From Haberlea rhodopensis (lineage: Eukaryota > Streptophyta > Magnoliopsida > Lamiales > Gesneriaceae): DNA of 64,000 nucleotides. The notes beneath the pieces are model-generated. The model searched no databases, was not told the DNA's origin, and was given only the letters and a program-made list of their open reading frames with translations. How positions within the stretch are numbered: position 1 is the first letter of the stretch; the number at the start of each line of letters is the position of its first letter. Both the position numbers and the translations under genes were made by a program. The stretch spans positions 9,590,821-9,654,820 of the forward strand of contig CAJQUN010000003.1 in the NCBI GenBank assembly GCA_907163345.1, written 5' to 3'. This document shows positions 34,037 through 46,126 of the stretch, one piece after another.

Positions 34037-34900
34037 GTTATCGTAATATGTATGAAACTCTCATGTGTTAACAAAATAAGCAAAAAATCATGTGTTTTCT
34101 TAAACTCGACATGAAACCCTCCTTTATTATAGTAAATATGCACGAAACTCCACTGTTTTAACAAAATAGACAAAAAAAGTCATGTGTTTTCCTAAACTCG
34201 GTATGAAACACCATTTGTTACACAAAAAAGCAAAAAAAAAAAAAACCCCCCCCTCTTTTTTTTGAAACCTGAACGAAGCCCCACGTGTTAAGCAAAATAG
34301 GCAAAAAAAACACATATATTTTCTTAAATCCTGCATAAAACCCTCTCGATTGTCTAATATGTTCTCCAACTTTTTTTGCATTTACATTATTTTCTTCTTT
34401 TCTGTAATGACTTGTTCTTTAAGTTTTAAAACAAATAATATTCACAATTTTAAAGTGAAATTTTTGTGATGTAATTTTAAATTAGATTATGAATAAGATT
34501 CTGAATATTGTTCATTTTAAAATTAAAATATCAGATCATTACAGAAAAGAAGAAAACAATGTAGATGCAGAAAAATTGGAGAGCATATTAGACAATCGAT
34601 TGGGTTTTGTGCAGGATTTACGAAACTGTGATTTTTTTTTTTGCCTATTTTGTTTAACACATGGGTTTCATGCAAGGTTTCAAAAAGAATATGGGTTTTT
34701 ATACTTTTTTTATAACACAAGTGGATTTAATGTCGAGTTTAAGAAAACGTAAAGGTTTTTTTGCTTATTTTGTTAACACATAGGAGTTTCGTGGATATTT
34801 ACTATAACACAATGAGGTTTAATGCTGAGTTTAAGAAACCACAAGGAGTATCTTACCTATTTTGTTAATATATTGAAATTTCGTGCATATTTACTATAAT
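34037..34900. repeat. Large fold-back inverted repeat
   Basis: Two arms of about 400 bp, 34037-34420 and 34520-34900, are reverse complements with good but imperfect match around a centre near 34470. For example, CGATTGTCTAATATGTTCTCC at about 34347-34367 pairs with GGAGAGCATATTAGACAATCG at 34578-34598. Each arm contains short tandem units of about 65-90 bp with GTTAACAAAATA(A/G)GCAAAAAA and TTCTTAAACTCGACAT. It could be a fold-back transposon. A transcript would form a long hairpin. No protein is encoded. Confidence 0.85.
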
Positions 34901-35001
34901 ATATAGTGTATTATGTTTTATCCAATTTAAAGTTACGAAAATCATTAAGAATCTAATTATATTAATAAAAAATTTTAACACATAGATGAATTTGGTTTGT
35001 T

Positions 35002-35134
35002 TGATGATGTCCTTAAGGGCAGTGCCCTTAGGGGCATCATCACCTTTCATTTGAAATCTTTTTTTAAAAGAAAAAAAGATTCTATATGGATGATAGATGA
35101 TGTTCCTAAGAGCAGTGCCCTTCGAGGGCAGCAA
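35002..35134. repeat. Repeated palindrome with AAGGGCAGTGCCCTT core
   Basis: Two copies 94 bp apart (35002-35040 and 35096-35134) contain CTTAAGGGCAGTGCCCTTAGG and CCTAAGAGCAGTGCCCTTCGAGG. The first is a near-perfect hairpin. In a plus-strand frame both copies encode DDV(L/P)K(G/S)SALRG, but I regard the 84-codon ORF as unproven. Confidence 0.5.
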
Positions 35135-35250
35135 CAACAAACCGATGAATTCAATAACAGAAGTGGTGAGGGTTCAAAATTAATTGCAGATGACTATGTT
35201 ACCATTAGTCTATCTGATGTGACAATACAAATTACATCTGAAAGGATATG

Positions 35251-35660
35251 ACATAAACTCTTGATCTTGACCTCTCAATCTCACACACACGCGCGCAGGA
35301 ACGCCTATCAGCCGTACGATCACGTAAGTTTTTAAAAATTGGATCCGAGTGACACGTGTCACCAAACCATTTCACGAATTCTATTACGTCAGCATATTAG
35401 TTTGCTCTACAGCGGATCTCTGTTGCTGTTATTGCCCTTGCATGACAATTTTACGTAGGCTGAGCTTTTGAAGTAGCAGTTTTTTTGGTTAATGTTTCTT
35501 GGGAAGCTACGCGGCACTGATTTTCACGTGCCATTTATAGACTTGTAAAAATAATTTTAACGGATGCTATAAATTATTATTATTTAAATTATATAAAAAA
35601 CTATGTAAGTTAGTATAGAAAGTGGTAAAAAGTTGTTTTAGTTATTTCTTCTAAGTTGTA
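35251..35660. other. Unassigned stretch
   Basis: A short CACACACACGCGCGC microsatellite lies at about 35281-35297. Nothing else is recognised. Confidence 0.3.
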
Positions 35661-36600
35661 GGGTGTGTTTGCGATTACTTATTCAAAATATTTTTATGTT
35701 ACTTTTGATTAAAGTTGAAAAAAGTTGATTTTAAATAATTTAAATAAAAAAACAGCTTAATAAACTTAAATTAATTACGAAATTGCCGAGATAATTAAAC
35801 AACTCAATCATAAGTCTTCTGCCATATATGCAGAGCTACGTGTAATCGAGGGGTTTAAATTAGAGGCACATATGACACCACGTGGCTAACATGATAGTTA
35901 TCACCTCTTACTCATTTGAGAAATAACTCAAGTTCGAATATTTAAGTTACAAAAAATTTGCCAATCTACCATCAGAAATAAAATAAAACAGAGGCATACA
36001 TACATCACCTCTATAACTGATTATTGTATAACTTTATTGTACTACAAATATTATATCTGAAACTATAATTACTAATGAAACATCATAATTATAATCGATA
36101 GCTTGATGTGTTACAAACAGATTATAATACATCATTTAAATCACTTATCCGCTTAATGAAGTATTATTTTTTCAATTAATTAATAGACTTGTCTGTATAC
36201 ATGTATATTTTAAATTCAATCCACAATTAAAATATAAATTCAATCCGAAACTAAAATAATGAAATAAGTGGGTGTTTGTAAATACTTTTGCACAATGTTT
36301 ATCAGCTTTTCGGATTAAAAAAAAACAGATTTTGAGTGTTTTATTTCATTGCTTCTGCTATTGATTCTCTAAAAATAAGCAGAAAAAAACAGAAACTGAG
36401 AAGCAGATCATGACATTATTTTGACTGTTTTAAGTTGTTTGGTGTCAATTTTGTAGATTAATTAAAGTTTATTAAGCTGTTTTTTTATTTTAATAACAAA
36501 CACTCAATATTTTTGCTTAAAATCAACTTTTTTTTCAACTTTATGCAAAAGTAATATAAAAATGCTTTGAATAAGCAATTACAAGCATAACTTAAAAACG
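35661..36600. mobile_element. Inverted repeat pair, probable MITEs
   Basis: 35661-35790 (starting GGGTGTGTTTGCGATTACTTATTC) is found again in inverse orientation at about 36440-36600, whose reverse complement has TTGTAATTGCTTATTCAAAGCA, ACTTTTG(A/C)(T/A)TAAAGTTG and AAAACAGCTTAATAAACTT. The right copy also pairs with GGGTGTTTGTAAATACTTTTG at 36272, so 36272-36600 may itself be a complete MITE with terminal inverted repeats. Target duplications were not identified. Confidence 0.5.
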
Positions 36601-38004
36601 AAATTACTATTATGATGTCGCTTCATTCTACCCATCTGTATTGGGTTAATTCTTTTTGCCTCTCTTTTTATTGTCACTTATCCATCTTCCATCTTTCTTT
36701 TCTGAATAAAGAACTTACTGAAGTTACTGCTATGAGAAGCTACCTCACAGTTAAAAAGATCTGCCCGAAGCCATGAAATAATGGTACCCTTTTATATATA
36801 TATATTTATTTATGGTTCATTTAATGAGATTAATTATCCATGTGCGAAGAAGTATAACAACTTGGAATTAGTCAAAGAGATCCCAAAATTTCCGGTTAGC
36901 CAAATATATAACATATATATACTAATATCTTATATCGTCGGATATATTTTTTCCATATCATACATATAAATATATTTAAAAGTACATAACATACGATATG
37001 CATTAATATGTTAATTTTTTTTTCCGATTAACTATTATAAACCAAAATAAAGTCTATGATTATTTATGTATAATAATATAATTACTATCACAATGACAGT
37101 TTTGAAATTATATCTCAATTTTCATTAACGTCATTTTATCATTAATCAAATTTGAAATTACTACATAGTACTTACTAGCCACCACCGACACATATTATGT
37201 ATATATACAAATAGATACACAAAAATTCAAACAAATAGATATTTATTTTTTAATTTAAAATATACTGTATTTTAACATCGAATTGGTTATAAATATTATT
37301 TGAACCGAGTGTATATAAGTATTTATTCAAATTAATCATAACAAAACTAACATTAATCCTAGACATGAATAGTTAGTTATTTTCCCCATTTTGAGTCAAG
37401 TGTATTTGGATATTTTTATAAAATATGATATAAAATAAAAAACTTGATTAATTATTCTATGCGGGGAGAAAAAGGACAAAGGAGTTGAACAAACCACCTG
37501 CGCTTCACTGCTATAAATGAGTGCAAGAGGGATGAGGGTCCCTAAGCCCCGACATGAGTCGGGTTGTCTAGTCTAATCTTGTCATTTTATTTATTTTTTA
37601 AATGCTATGACATATTAATTATTGTTACTGTCAGAGTAATTTTCATGTTAAATTCAATGTTTACTACATTTATTCAAAGAATTGTCTTGCTCTAAAAATT
37701 TGACGTGAATTATAGTGTTGATTTACTTTATATTTATGAGAAAATTTGTGTAGTTAATATTATTGGATGCGTAAATTTATAAATGGATGATGTCATATTA
37801 ACAAATTAAAACTTTAAGAGATGCATGGAATGTAGAGTGTTGGTTTCTATTTTCTTGGATTACCTTTATATTTTCCAAGAATAAAAAAATTTCGAAAAAT
37901 TTAAACAAGGCATTTTGAATAATTTGCACTAAAAATTTAGTGTAATATGTTCTTTTATTCCAAAAAGGCAATATATTAAGGGTACATACAGGTTGTAGGC
38001 CTGA
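36601..38004. other. Gene-free AT-rich DNA
   Basis: No gene, repeat or RNA recognised. A small hairpin CCCCGACATGAGTCGGG occurs at about 37547-37563. Confidence 0.35.
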
Positions 38005-38379
38005 TTGAGCTCACTGGACTTGGACACTTATTTCGGAAACAATCTGACTAAAGTCCAGCCCAAACAATGTTTTGACATGGCCCAATTAATCCTTTCTACA
38101 TTTTCTGAAACAATACCCAATAAATACTTTTTTGGGCAACTTTTTGAGCCGGTGTCATTAGGTAAAAGATTTTTCGACCTAGTCACCCAAATTAGGTCCA
38201 ATTTTAAATGCAATGATCAAATTTACCCTAAACTACCATCTTCCTTCATGATCGTCTTTTTCACTAACCCAACACACTACAACGCGGAAAAGCACGATGT
38301 CAAACCTCCATCGATCGGAGAAATGAGCGCATTTAGATCTTGGTGGACACCGAAGCTCCCAACAAATCCTAGCTCTTGA
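38005..38379 (+). CDS. Hypothetical ORF of unknown origin
   Basis: A 124-codon open frame with no family I can recognise; Phe- and Pro-rich without an obvious domain. It lies directly upstream of the GTGCAT array and may be part of a mobile element. Confidence 0.15.
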   Translation: MSSLDLDTYFGNNLTKVQPKQCFDMAQLILSTFSETIPNKYFFGQLFEPVSLGKRFFDLVTQIRSNFKCNDQIYPKLPSSFMIVFFTNPTHYNAEKHDVKPPSIGEMSAFRSWWTPKLPTNPSS

Positions 38380-38639
38380 ATCGATCTTCAACAACGGGAT
38401 GATGTGAATCCAACCGTTGAGCTCCGTCGCAGAGGTGGTGGGATACATTATGAAAATAGAACTATGTCAGGTGGATTTGCGCCAAATTCCTTTCGTGTGA
38501 ACTTCAGCTCTTGTTTGGTTGGTTCTTGGAATCATAGTGTTTGTAGGTGTTGAATATAAAACCAACAACTACAGTGTATGTGACATGTTCGATGAAATGT
38601 TTGAATGAAATTTTGAAGTTTTTAATTTAAACAAAGTGG

Positions 38640-39540
38640 TGCACCTCTTGAATCAGTGCATGTGAGTTACATGCACCATTAGATTCATATGGTTCATATA
38701 TCAAAACAAACACTAATACCTTCTATATAATTTGTTATGTTTTAATATAAATACATCATCATTCCAATATTAGTAAATATTTTTCTTATTTATTCATTTA
38801 ATTCCATGATATACTTTCTGTGAAATCTGAAACACCCATATGTTCTTGTTTTTAATTTCGGTGGCTGACTTTTGCCCATTTTTACTCGAAAGTTGGGGAG
38901 AAATTAAGTAAAAAATATTACTAAATTGAAACAGAGTGCATGTAATATCACAAGGTGCATATATTTCACTTGGATGGTGCATGTAATATCACAAGGTGCA
39001 TTTAATTCACCCGATGGTGCATGTAAAATCATTTGGTAGTGCACTTAAATTCAATAGGTGGTGCACTTTAATTCATTAGGTGGTGCATGTAATATCACAT
39101 GGTATATGTAATTCACTTGGCGGTGAATGGTGGTGCATGTAAAATCACTTGGTGCTGCATGTAATATCACAAGGTGGATGTAATTCATTTGGTGGTGCAT
39201 ATAAAATCACTTGGTAGTGCGTTTAAATTCACCGATAAACTATATTTTTTTGTTAAAGACAACACCTAAATTTATCGGTGTATGTAAATTACATGTACCG
39301 CTAGGTAATTCGTTGTTAGTCTCGTGCGGTGCATGTAAATTATATGCACTGCATGACTCGCATGCACAATACGAGTCTATAGGTACATGTAATTTACATG
39401 CACCGATAGACTAGTGATGCACTGATGCACCAAAATACCATATTTTTGGTTAAAGATAATACTTGAGTTTATTGGTGCATGTAATTTACATGCACCGATA
39501 TACTAGTGGTGCATGTAATTTACATGCACCGCTAGGTATT
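38640..39540. repeat. GTGCATGTAA array with repeated palindromes
   Basis: From 38936 to about 39235 units of GGTGGTGCATGTAA(T/A)(A/T)TCAC(T/A) repeat about every 30-40 bp. From about 39270 to 39530 they give way to palindromes of the type GGTGCATGTAATTTACATGCACC, seen at about 39274, 39330, 39385, 39473 and 39509. An isolated palindrome occurs at about 38658. The palindromes are separated by CG(A/C)TA(G/T)ACTAGTG-like spacers. Confidence 0.85.
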
Positions 39541-39752
39541 GATTACTTGTTTAAGATTGTTAGTTCTTCATCTTTGATTTGGAAAGATAAGATAGTGTTA
39601 AATGGAACTATTGCATTTAGTTATCAATATTAGGAACTTAATTAGCCAATTTACATTATAGCAAACACAATTCCATTGCAGATGCTCTGGCCAGAACAAC
39701 TTTTTTATTTATACAAACCTCGAGTTACCTTTAAAAAAGAATACAATAACAT

Positions 39753-40016
39753 TTAGCCAAAATCATTGTCTTTGAAGAACAAGCCCACAGACATAACCAT
39801 AAAAAACATGCTCAAAAAAGCATCATCTACAACATTAGATCCGTCTAAAACTATATCACTGCCCATACTGTCTGATTTATCACTGTATGTTTCAACGTCT
39901 GCCGCATGAGAAATTCCTGTATTATCATCAGTGCCATTTTTTTGCTTCGTGTAGTTCTTATCATCAATTTCTTCATTGATTCTCGCTTCTTTTCTCCATT
40001 CCAAACTACCCAACAA
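39753..40016 (-). CDS. Hypothetical ORF, unrecognised
   Basis: 87 codons, hydrophilic and Asp/Ser-rich for about 60 residues, followed by a hydrophobic segment (FLSMFFMVMSVGLFF) near the C-terminus. No family is recognised. It could be an exon of a damaged gene. Confidence 0.2.
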   Translation of the reverse strand: MLGSLEWRKEARINEEIDDKNYTKQKNGTDDNTGISHAADVETYSDKSDSMGSDIVLDGSNVVDDAFLSMFFMVMSVGLFFKDNDFG

Positions 40017-41503
40017 TCTTTATATCTTACAGATTCATCATTTGATATTTTTACAAGGTAATTTTACCTGCATATGTAATTGATAAGCGTACATTTAATC
40101 ACCCGGAAAAAAGAAAAGGTTAATTAGCGAATAATTTTCAAACCTAAGTTCGTGAAGAATCGACGATCAGTGCAAGGGATGTGAGATTTGGCGCGAGAAG
40201 ACTGGAGATATGTGACGTGTGAAGACCGAAGAACAAATATCTGCAATCGAGAATTTGGAATTTGAGCGTGAGAATGAGAAGGATATTTTAGTGCTCGAAA
40301 TAGACTAATTAGATTAGGTTTTGTTAAAAATAGACTTATTTGAAAGAAGTTTCTTACAAGTTGTATTTAGTTGTAAAGAAATTTTTTTGGCAGATTTAGT
40401 TGAAAGATGTTTTAAAAAGTAGTACATTCTTGTAATTTCATCTGCCTTTTACTCCCATATAAACACTGTTTCATCGTTTGTTTCATTAGGTTGGTAAAAG
40501 TTTTAACAGGTATGCGATTATACAATGCAATATTTGGCGAAACTAGGACTTTAGCACTAATAGACACTACACTAAAGGTAGCAAAATTTAGGAAGCGAAA
40601 TCATATTTTTGTGTCGAGTGAATCACAAGTTCTAATCAGAAAATAGAACTAATATCTCTCAAAGTACAGTGTTCCGGAGAAACATTGTAATGGAGACAGG
40701 CACAAAACGATCAGTTGAAGTCCAAAGCACAGAGCAATCGATGTCTGGAAGAGTCAATCTTCCCATATATAGCTCACTTGCATGGAAGCAACACAAGGGA
40801 GCACACTTACTATACTGTGATTCATGGTTTTATTTTTCTATGAACTTAGTTAAGCACCCATAAGTTCGACCCAAAAATTGAAATTTGATATGCAGGCTTG
40901 GATTTGGATTATGTATACACCCAAATTATTACATAACGCACAATATGCGATCATATAAACTAAAAACTTAATATAGCAAATTATATATATCATATAATTA
41001 TATATTTTTTAATTAAAATTTATGGTTTTTTATAATAATTTTTGGATGAGAAATAATATGATTCAAGTAAGATTCATATAATTTTGTAAATTTAAGACAA
41101 TGAATTTTTTCCAATATCTAATATTAACTTAAAAAATGGTCTATTTGATATAAATGAACAACATACCGCGATACCAAAATTAATTAGTATAAGAAGTTCA
41201 TATTTAATTATTATAATAAGTAAAAAAATTAATTATAGTATAGATGTATCAATAACCAGTTAAAGGCGTCGAACACAGATTCAACTTATTTTACAAGAGT
41301 TAACTGAATCAGTTTCAGCGTATTTACAAGTGTCGAATGAATCAGTAACCTGACTCAGGAGCCATTGCTAAAAAAGTTCACCTCCCATGAAAGGAATTCT
41401 GTTAGCTCCTGCAAAAATACCAGCAGATTCTTGAACTTTGCTCACCCCCGGTGATCAACCATCCATAACACGCTCGTCGAAGCAGATATCTTCGATGAAA
41501 TGA
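40017..41503. other. Intergenic DNA and SDP1 3' flank
   Basis: No gene recognised. A 64-codon plus-strand ORF at 40669 has no support. The last 200 bp probably contain the 3' UTR of the lipase gene. Confidence 0.4.
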
Positions 41504-44500
41504 CTATTTCGGGGAGCAACCTGATTCGAATTCATCTGTGTACATGTCTTCTCTATTGTTGTCTCCAGTTTCAGACACTGAAACATCGTCCATTTCCTTA
41601 TCAGACATGTCAAGTTGTACATATTCGGGAGCGGAATCGTGTGGACAGCTATTGTGTTCGGAATCATGACTCCTGTTAGAGGGCGAAAATACTTCCTTCC
41701 TCACGACGTTGAGAACTATACCATTTTGAATTCTTTCTGTCTGTAGAAGATCACCTTCGGTGACCATAATGCTTAAATTGCTGGCGGGAGCTTGGCTACC
41801 ATTGTCCCTCCAATCAATTTCTGAGTTGGGATTGTTTTGATCTTTGTCACTGATTTGGGTCGCAGACACTTTGTTGACTCTTGATTCAATCTCCAAGTTC
41901 TGTACAAAATCGATGAATTTATCTGCGGAAGTTGTCCTCATCAAGGGACCACCAGACCTCGTCCAAGAATTTAGATCAGCCGTCTCAGACTCACCATCGC
42001 TTCCTTCATGCGTGTATCTTTGTGCCCGCCAGTTTCTTGAAATCTTCCCGGTGGTGGAAGCACCAACTCCTTGGTGAAGAGACAGATTGATATCTGTACC
42101 AAGGTCTTCTTCAAGGGATCCACTCGAATTTTCTCTCGCAATGACGTTCCAAGAAGGGATTCTCTTAGATGCGTTGAACCTAACCGTGGTGGCAAGACCT
42201 TGAGAAGCAGCAGCTGCTCTTTCGGCACTCCTTTTCAATCTGCGGATGTGGTTCAGTACTGCTACACATTCATCAAGAGCAAGTTCGATCCCACAATTTG
42301 CTTTTATGGCAGAGAGCTTCTCCCAAGTGCACCGCCGGCCCTGGTACGCAGCCTTCTGAAGTTCGGTGTAAGATGGGTTCTGAATTATCTTTGATAACTG
42401 AAAATCCCAAAGAAAGAATCAGAAAACGAATTCATCAATCAATTTACTCATTTTTATACGATCAGTCCATTTACAGAGAGGGGATGTTTTCTTAAAAATA
42501 AACGAAATTCGTCATTCATGTATACCTGAGATAAGGTAGCAGGCATTACGACAGTTATGTCGCCTTCCCAGTCCTGAGCAAACAGCTTGGCGAGTCCACC
42601 AAGTGGAAAACCGAGCTCCAATATCTGGTTACACCTGTGTTTGACCTCCATCTCAGCTAGCTGAGCAAGCTGCATAGGTAAAATATTCAATACTGTAGTT
42701 AAAACATTCAAAAATTTCAGAATGGTGTATTTCTTTATCCATAAATACATTATGGTTAAAAATCACTCCACAAGATTTAAGGAGTAAGAACGCCTGAAAC
42801 ACAGCAGTTCCAGCTAATATAAAAAAATACAATGCATCTGCATACCAGCTAATATAATTTTCTTAGAAAACACAAAAATAAGGCAAAATTTATATTAAAA
42901 GCTTATAGGAAGGAAAATGAGGAAAAAGGTTGTTCCATTGCATAACTTAGCCGAGATAGCAAACGATATGCCTAAAAGATGCACGAATATGCGACCAAAC
43001 GAACATAGAGAATATTTAAGTGCTTTCCACTATAGAGTAGATTTACACTGGACAAAAACAACGCAGCAAATTATTCATTACGATTCCAAAGATAATCCAT
43101 TATCTTTAAAGAGTCCAAATCACAAATTAAACACAGCAAAATTGCGGATGCATGCAGTGAAATCATATCCCTAAAACCCAGAGACCTAGAAGCCATCATA
43201 TGAAGCTAATGATCCAAGAGCAAATAATAACTGCAGTGCAGGATAAAAAACTAATTGGAATTTTCAATAATCTAGTCAACGAACAAACTTAGTAAAAATC
43301 CATGTAAAAAAAGTTAGGTATGGTCACCGTTAACCTAATGCACAGGGTAAGAGAACCGCTAGCACAGACTAATTACTACCACGTCTAAGGGTTAGACCTG
43401 CTCAAGTAAACTTCGAGTGTGAAATGGAAATAGTATAATTCCTACAAAGCATACCTAAGCAGCAAAGTTGCCTCCATATCATGAAATGAAAATAGTATAA
43501 TTCCTACAAAGCATACCTTAGCAGCAAAGTTGCCTCCATAAGCTCGAACAATCTCCTTCACCCTCAATAGAGGTGCAATATGAGGATTTGCTTGACTCAC
43601 AATGAAATGATTCACATTGAAGAGTTCTTTCAACTGCATCATAGGTAAGTCTATCTCCAAGCTACCATCTCTCCAACGACGTGCAGAAGAAATGGAAGGA
43701 TCATCAGGTCCCAAATGAAATGGTGGATGGTAAGGCACAATTTCTCCAGTTCTATCCTTCGCCATCAGCTCTTGAGCTTCGAAAAGACCGGGAAATGCAC
43801 AAGAAGCAGTCACGGCGCTCCATATGACAACATGAGGTGAAGTCAAGTAGTTGAGGCATCTAGGAGGTTCATGCTTCCTTGCCGAGCAGACAGTGATCCC
43901 CAAGATTCGACCTGTCATATCATAAGCTTCTTGGAAAGTAAGATTATTTGTAAGATGTATGAGCATCATCTGCAATTGTCTGATCTCATGAACTGCACCC
44001 CTAGTCATGACTCTCCTAAAAATAGAAAAAATTCCACCCATGTGGTCAAAAAATTGAATAGAATGCCAAGAATCCTCAAAGAAACTTTGAAGCTCTGGCC
44101 ACGACCTAGTAGCAACAACTGAACACATTATCGACCCCACACTAGTCCCCGCAATTATCCGTGGCAGAAGCTTATGTTCCACCAATGTTTTCACCACTCC
44201 AACATGGAAAGCTCCCAAAGAAGCACCGCCACTCAAAAGCAAAGCTGTCCTACCAAAGGCATGCCTGGTTTCATGCATAAAAGCAAGCTTTTCCTCCAGC
44301 AGAATCTCCTCCGAATCAAAATCACAGACCATTCTCAATTGTGTTGTAACCTCATCTATGTATTCCTTTATGAGTTTTGGCACTTGAAGCCTACCCTTGT
44401 GAAGTTCAGGATTGCACATATTACCTAAATTTCTAACAAGGTCAGCTCTCATACAGAATATAATATCCCGAAAAGAGCACTCTTGCCGACGATGGCGAAG

Positions 44501-44947
44501 CTCTTGAAGTTTATTCCTTACAAGTTCTACATCATATAGATCCGCTTCATTCATTTTAAGAGTTTCCTTTTCTAACATTTTAGCAGCATGAGCCCATTCC
44601 TCATAGGTTAATGCAGCTCTCATCATATTCCTCCAAAATTTCCTCCTATACGCCATCTTTGCCCGTGTCTTGACATTAGTGTACCGCTTCAACAAGAAAG
44701 CAATCAATGTCACCATTACTAAAATCCCTTGAGGATTTCGAGGATGGAACCATGAGAGTACAGGTGATAAGTAGTCCCTCAAACAACTCTTAAATTTGTT
44801 AAAGTAATATAGCAACATTCTAAAGACTTGATGCCTTAAATGTGACATAGACTTGCAGAATAAGACTCTAAATGCAATGGTTCTACCGACGAGAGTCGAA
44901 GGCCCGATGGAGAATGGATCAACACTAGCCTCATTACTTATATCCAT
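41504..44947 (-). CDS. SDP1: SUGAR-DEPENDENT1-type patatin-like triacylglycerol lipase
   Basis: Three exons, 44947-43517 (477 codons), 42669-42526 (48 codons) and 42397-41504 (297 codons plus stop), all joined in phase 0, give 822 residues. This is very near the length I recall for plant SDP1 (about 825). The N-terminal conserved domain contains a hydrophobic stretch (about 73-86). The patatin domain starts near residue 230: oxyanion loop SGGASLG at 239-245, nucleophile Ser269 in GTSVG, and catalytic Asp427 in WRDGS. Exon 2 holds the conserved EMEVKHRCNQILELGFPLGG block. The C-terminal 200 residues are hydrophilic and Ser/Asp-rich. SDP1 hydrolyses triacylglycerol at the oil-body surface, the first step of seed-oil breakdown. 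SDP1 and SDP1-LIKE cannot be told apart here. All catalytic residues are present. Exon 1 ends in a 62-bp duplication (see 43421). Confidence 0.95.
43421..43544. repeat. 62-bp tandem duplication across the SDP1 exon 1 donor
   Basis: Two copies, 43421-43482 and 43483-43544, both containing GAAATG(G/A)AAATAGTATAATTCC and AGCAAAGTTGCCTCCATA. On the minus strand the exonic copy has GCTGCTAAG|GTATGC and the intronic copy has GCTGCTTAG|GTATGC. The intron therefore begins with a duplicate of the last coding bases and of the 5' splice site. Confidence 0.93.
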
Positions 44948-46117
44948 GTCCTTATCTCAGTTAATTAAAAAAGTGTATATTATAAACTTTGTTAATCGCA
45001 ACCAGAAATTATTACCTATATAGCTATATTTGACCAAAGAATAAAGATCAAGATAGATATCACAGCTGATGATTTATTAAATATAATGGAGTGGACTAGG
45101 AATCAAATGTCAAAAGGTTGGAATCGAGAAGCTGAAGCAAGAAAATCTAAACCTCTCCGCTTGAGCAAAGATCAACTCTAAACACACAAAACCGTGAAAA
45201 GAAGATAGATATCTAGTCTCCGGTTATTCTCGAAACAACGCACGGTAGAACCAAGAAAACTAAAGTGCGAAATACCCAAAATTTAACCTTAAGATTCGAT
45301 TTTTGACAGCGCCCACTTAATCAAACTCCAAAATCGTCTACGAATCAACCCCAAACAAAATCTTTACACTCCCATTTTTCCAGAGCCTTATCTTTCTTCC
45401 GATTAAAGAGAAGCAGACACGCATCATCTTTGTGGTGGTGAAATTGAAACCCAATAAATGCTTAGTGGCGAGGTAAACGTGGAAAATTGTATAAAGATAA
45501 GGATTCAATTCGGAAGTTTGACTCAGATCAGATTGTGATAAAACCGATCTGATCTAAGTCGCGCTAAGAATTGTTTATTAAAAAAATGCCAAGAATGGAT
45601 AAGAAGGGATGATGCGATATACATGGGTATATCGTATAGCAAAAGAAACTGTTAAAATAGGTATATGAACTATAAATATATAAATATCGGCCTAGCTTAA
45701 TGGTCGTCATTTCCCAAAATTGGAGTAACTCAAATTTAAGTCTTGTAAATAACAAAATTTTATTCCCATGATTTAAAAAAAAACCTATAAAGTATCGTGT
45801 GGTATTAAAAATAAATGATCATATAAATTTTTTATTTATATGTTCTATTATTTGATTAGATCTGGCTACCGCATGAAATAGTATAATATAGAGTAGATTC
45901 GTCACTTAATTGAGAATATTTTTAATGACGTTGGCTGAGAGTATTCTCAATAAAATGATGAATCTACCACATAAGATATTATCACGTTATGTGACCAATA
46001 ACATTTCCTATTATTTCACGCGTGATCTTGCCCTTCGCAAATAATATACGATCTTATACATAAGATAATCATAAAAATTAAAGAGATCATACATGCATAA
46101 ACAAATAATATAGATAA
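44948..46117. promoter_or_regulatory. Upstream region of the SDP1 gene
   Basis: A minus-strand AACTGAG directly before ATAAGGACATGG could be the acceptor of a 5' UTR intron. Leader-like sequence extends to about 45480. Beyond 45550 it is AT-rich without recognisable genes. Confidence 0.35.
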
Positions 46118-46126
46118 TATTAAAAA

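Noticed and set aside
37540..37570. Short hairpin considered as a tRNA or terminator
   Set aside because: It has no cloverleaf, no T-loop GGTTCGA motif, and factor-independent terminators are not expected in plant nuclear DNA.
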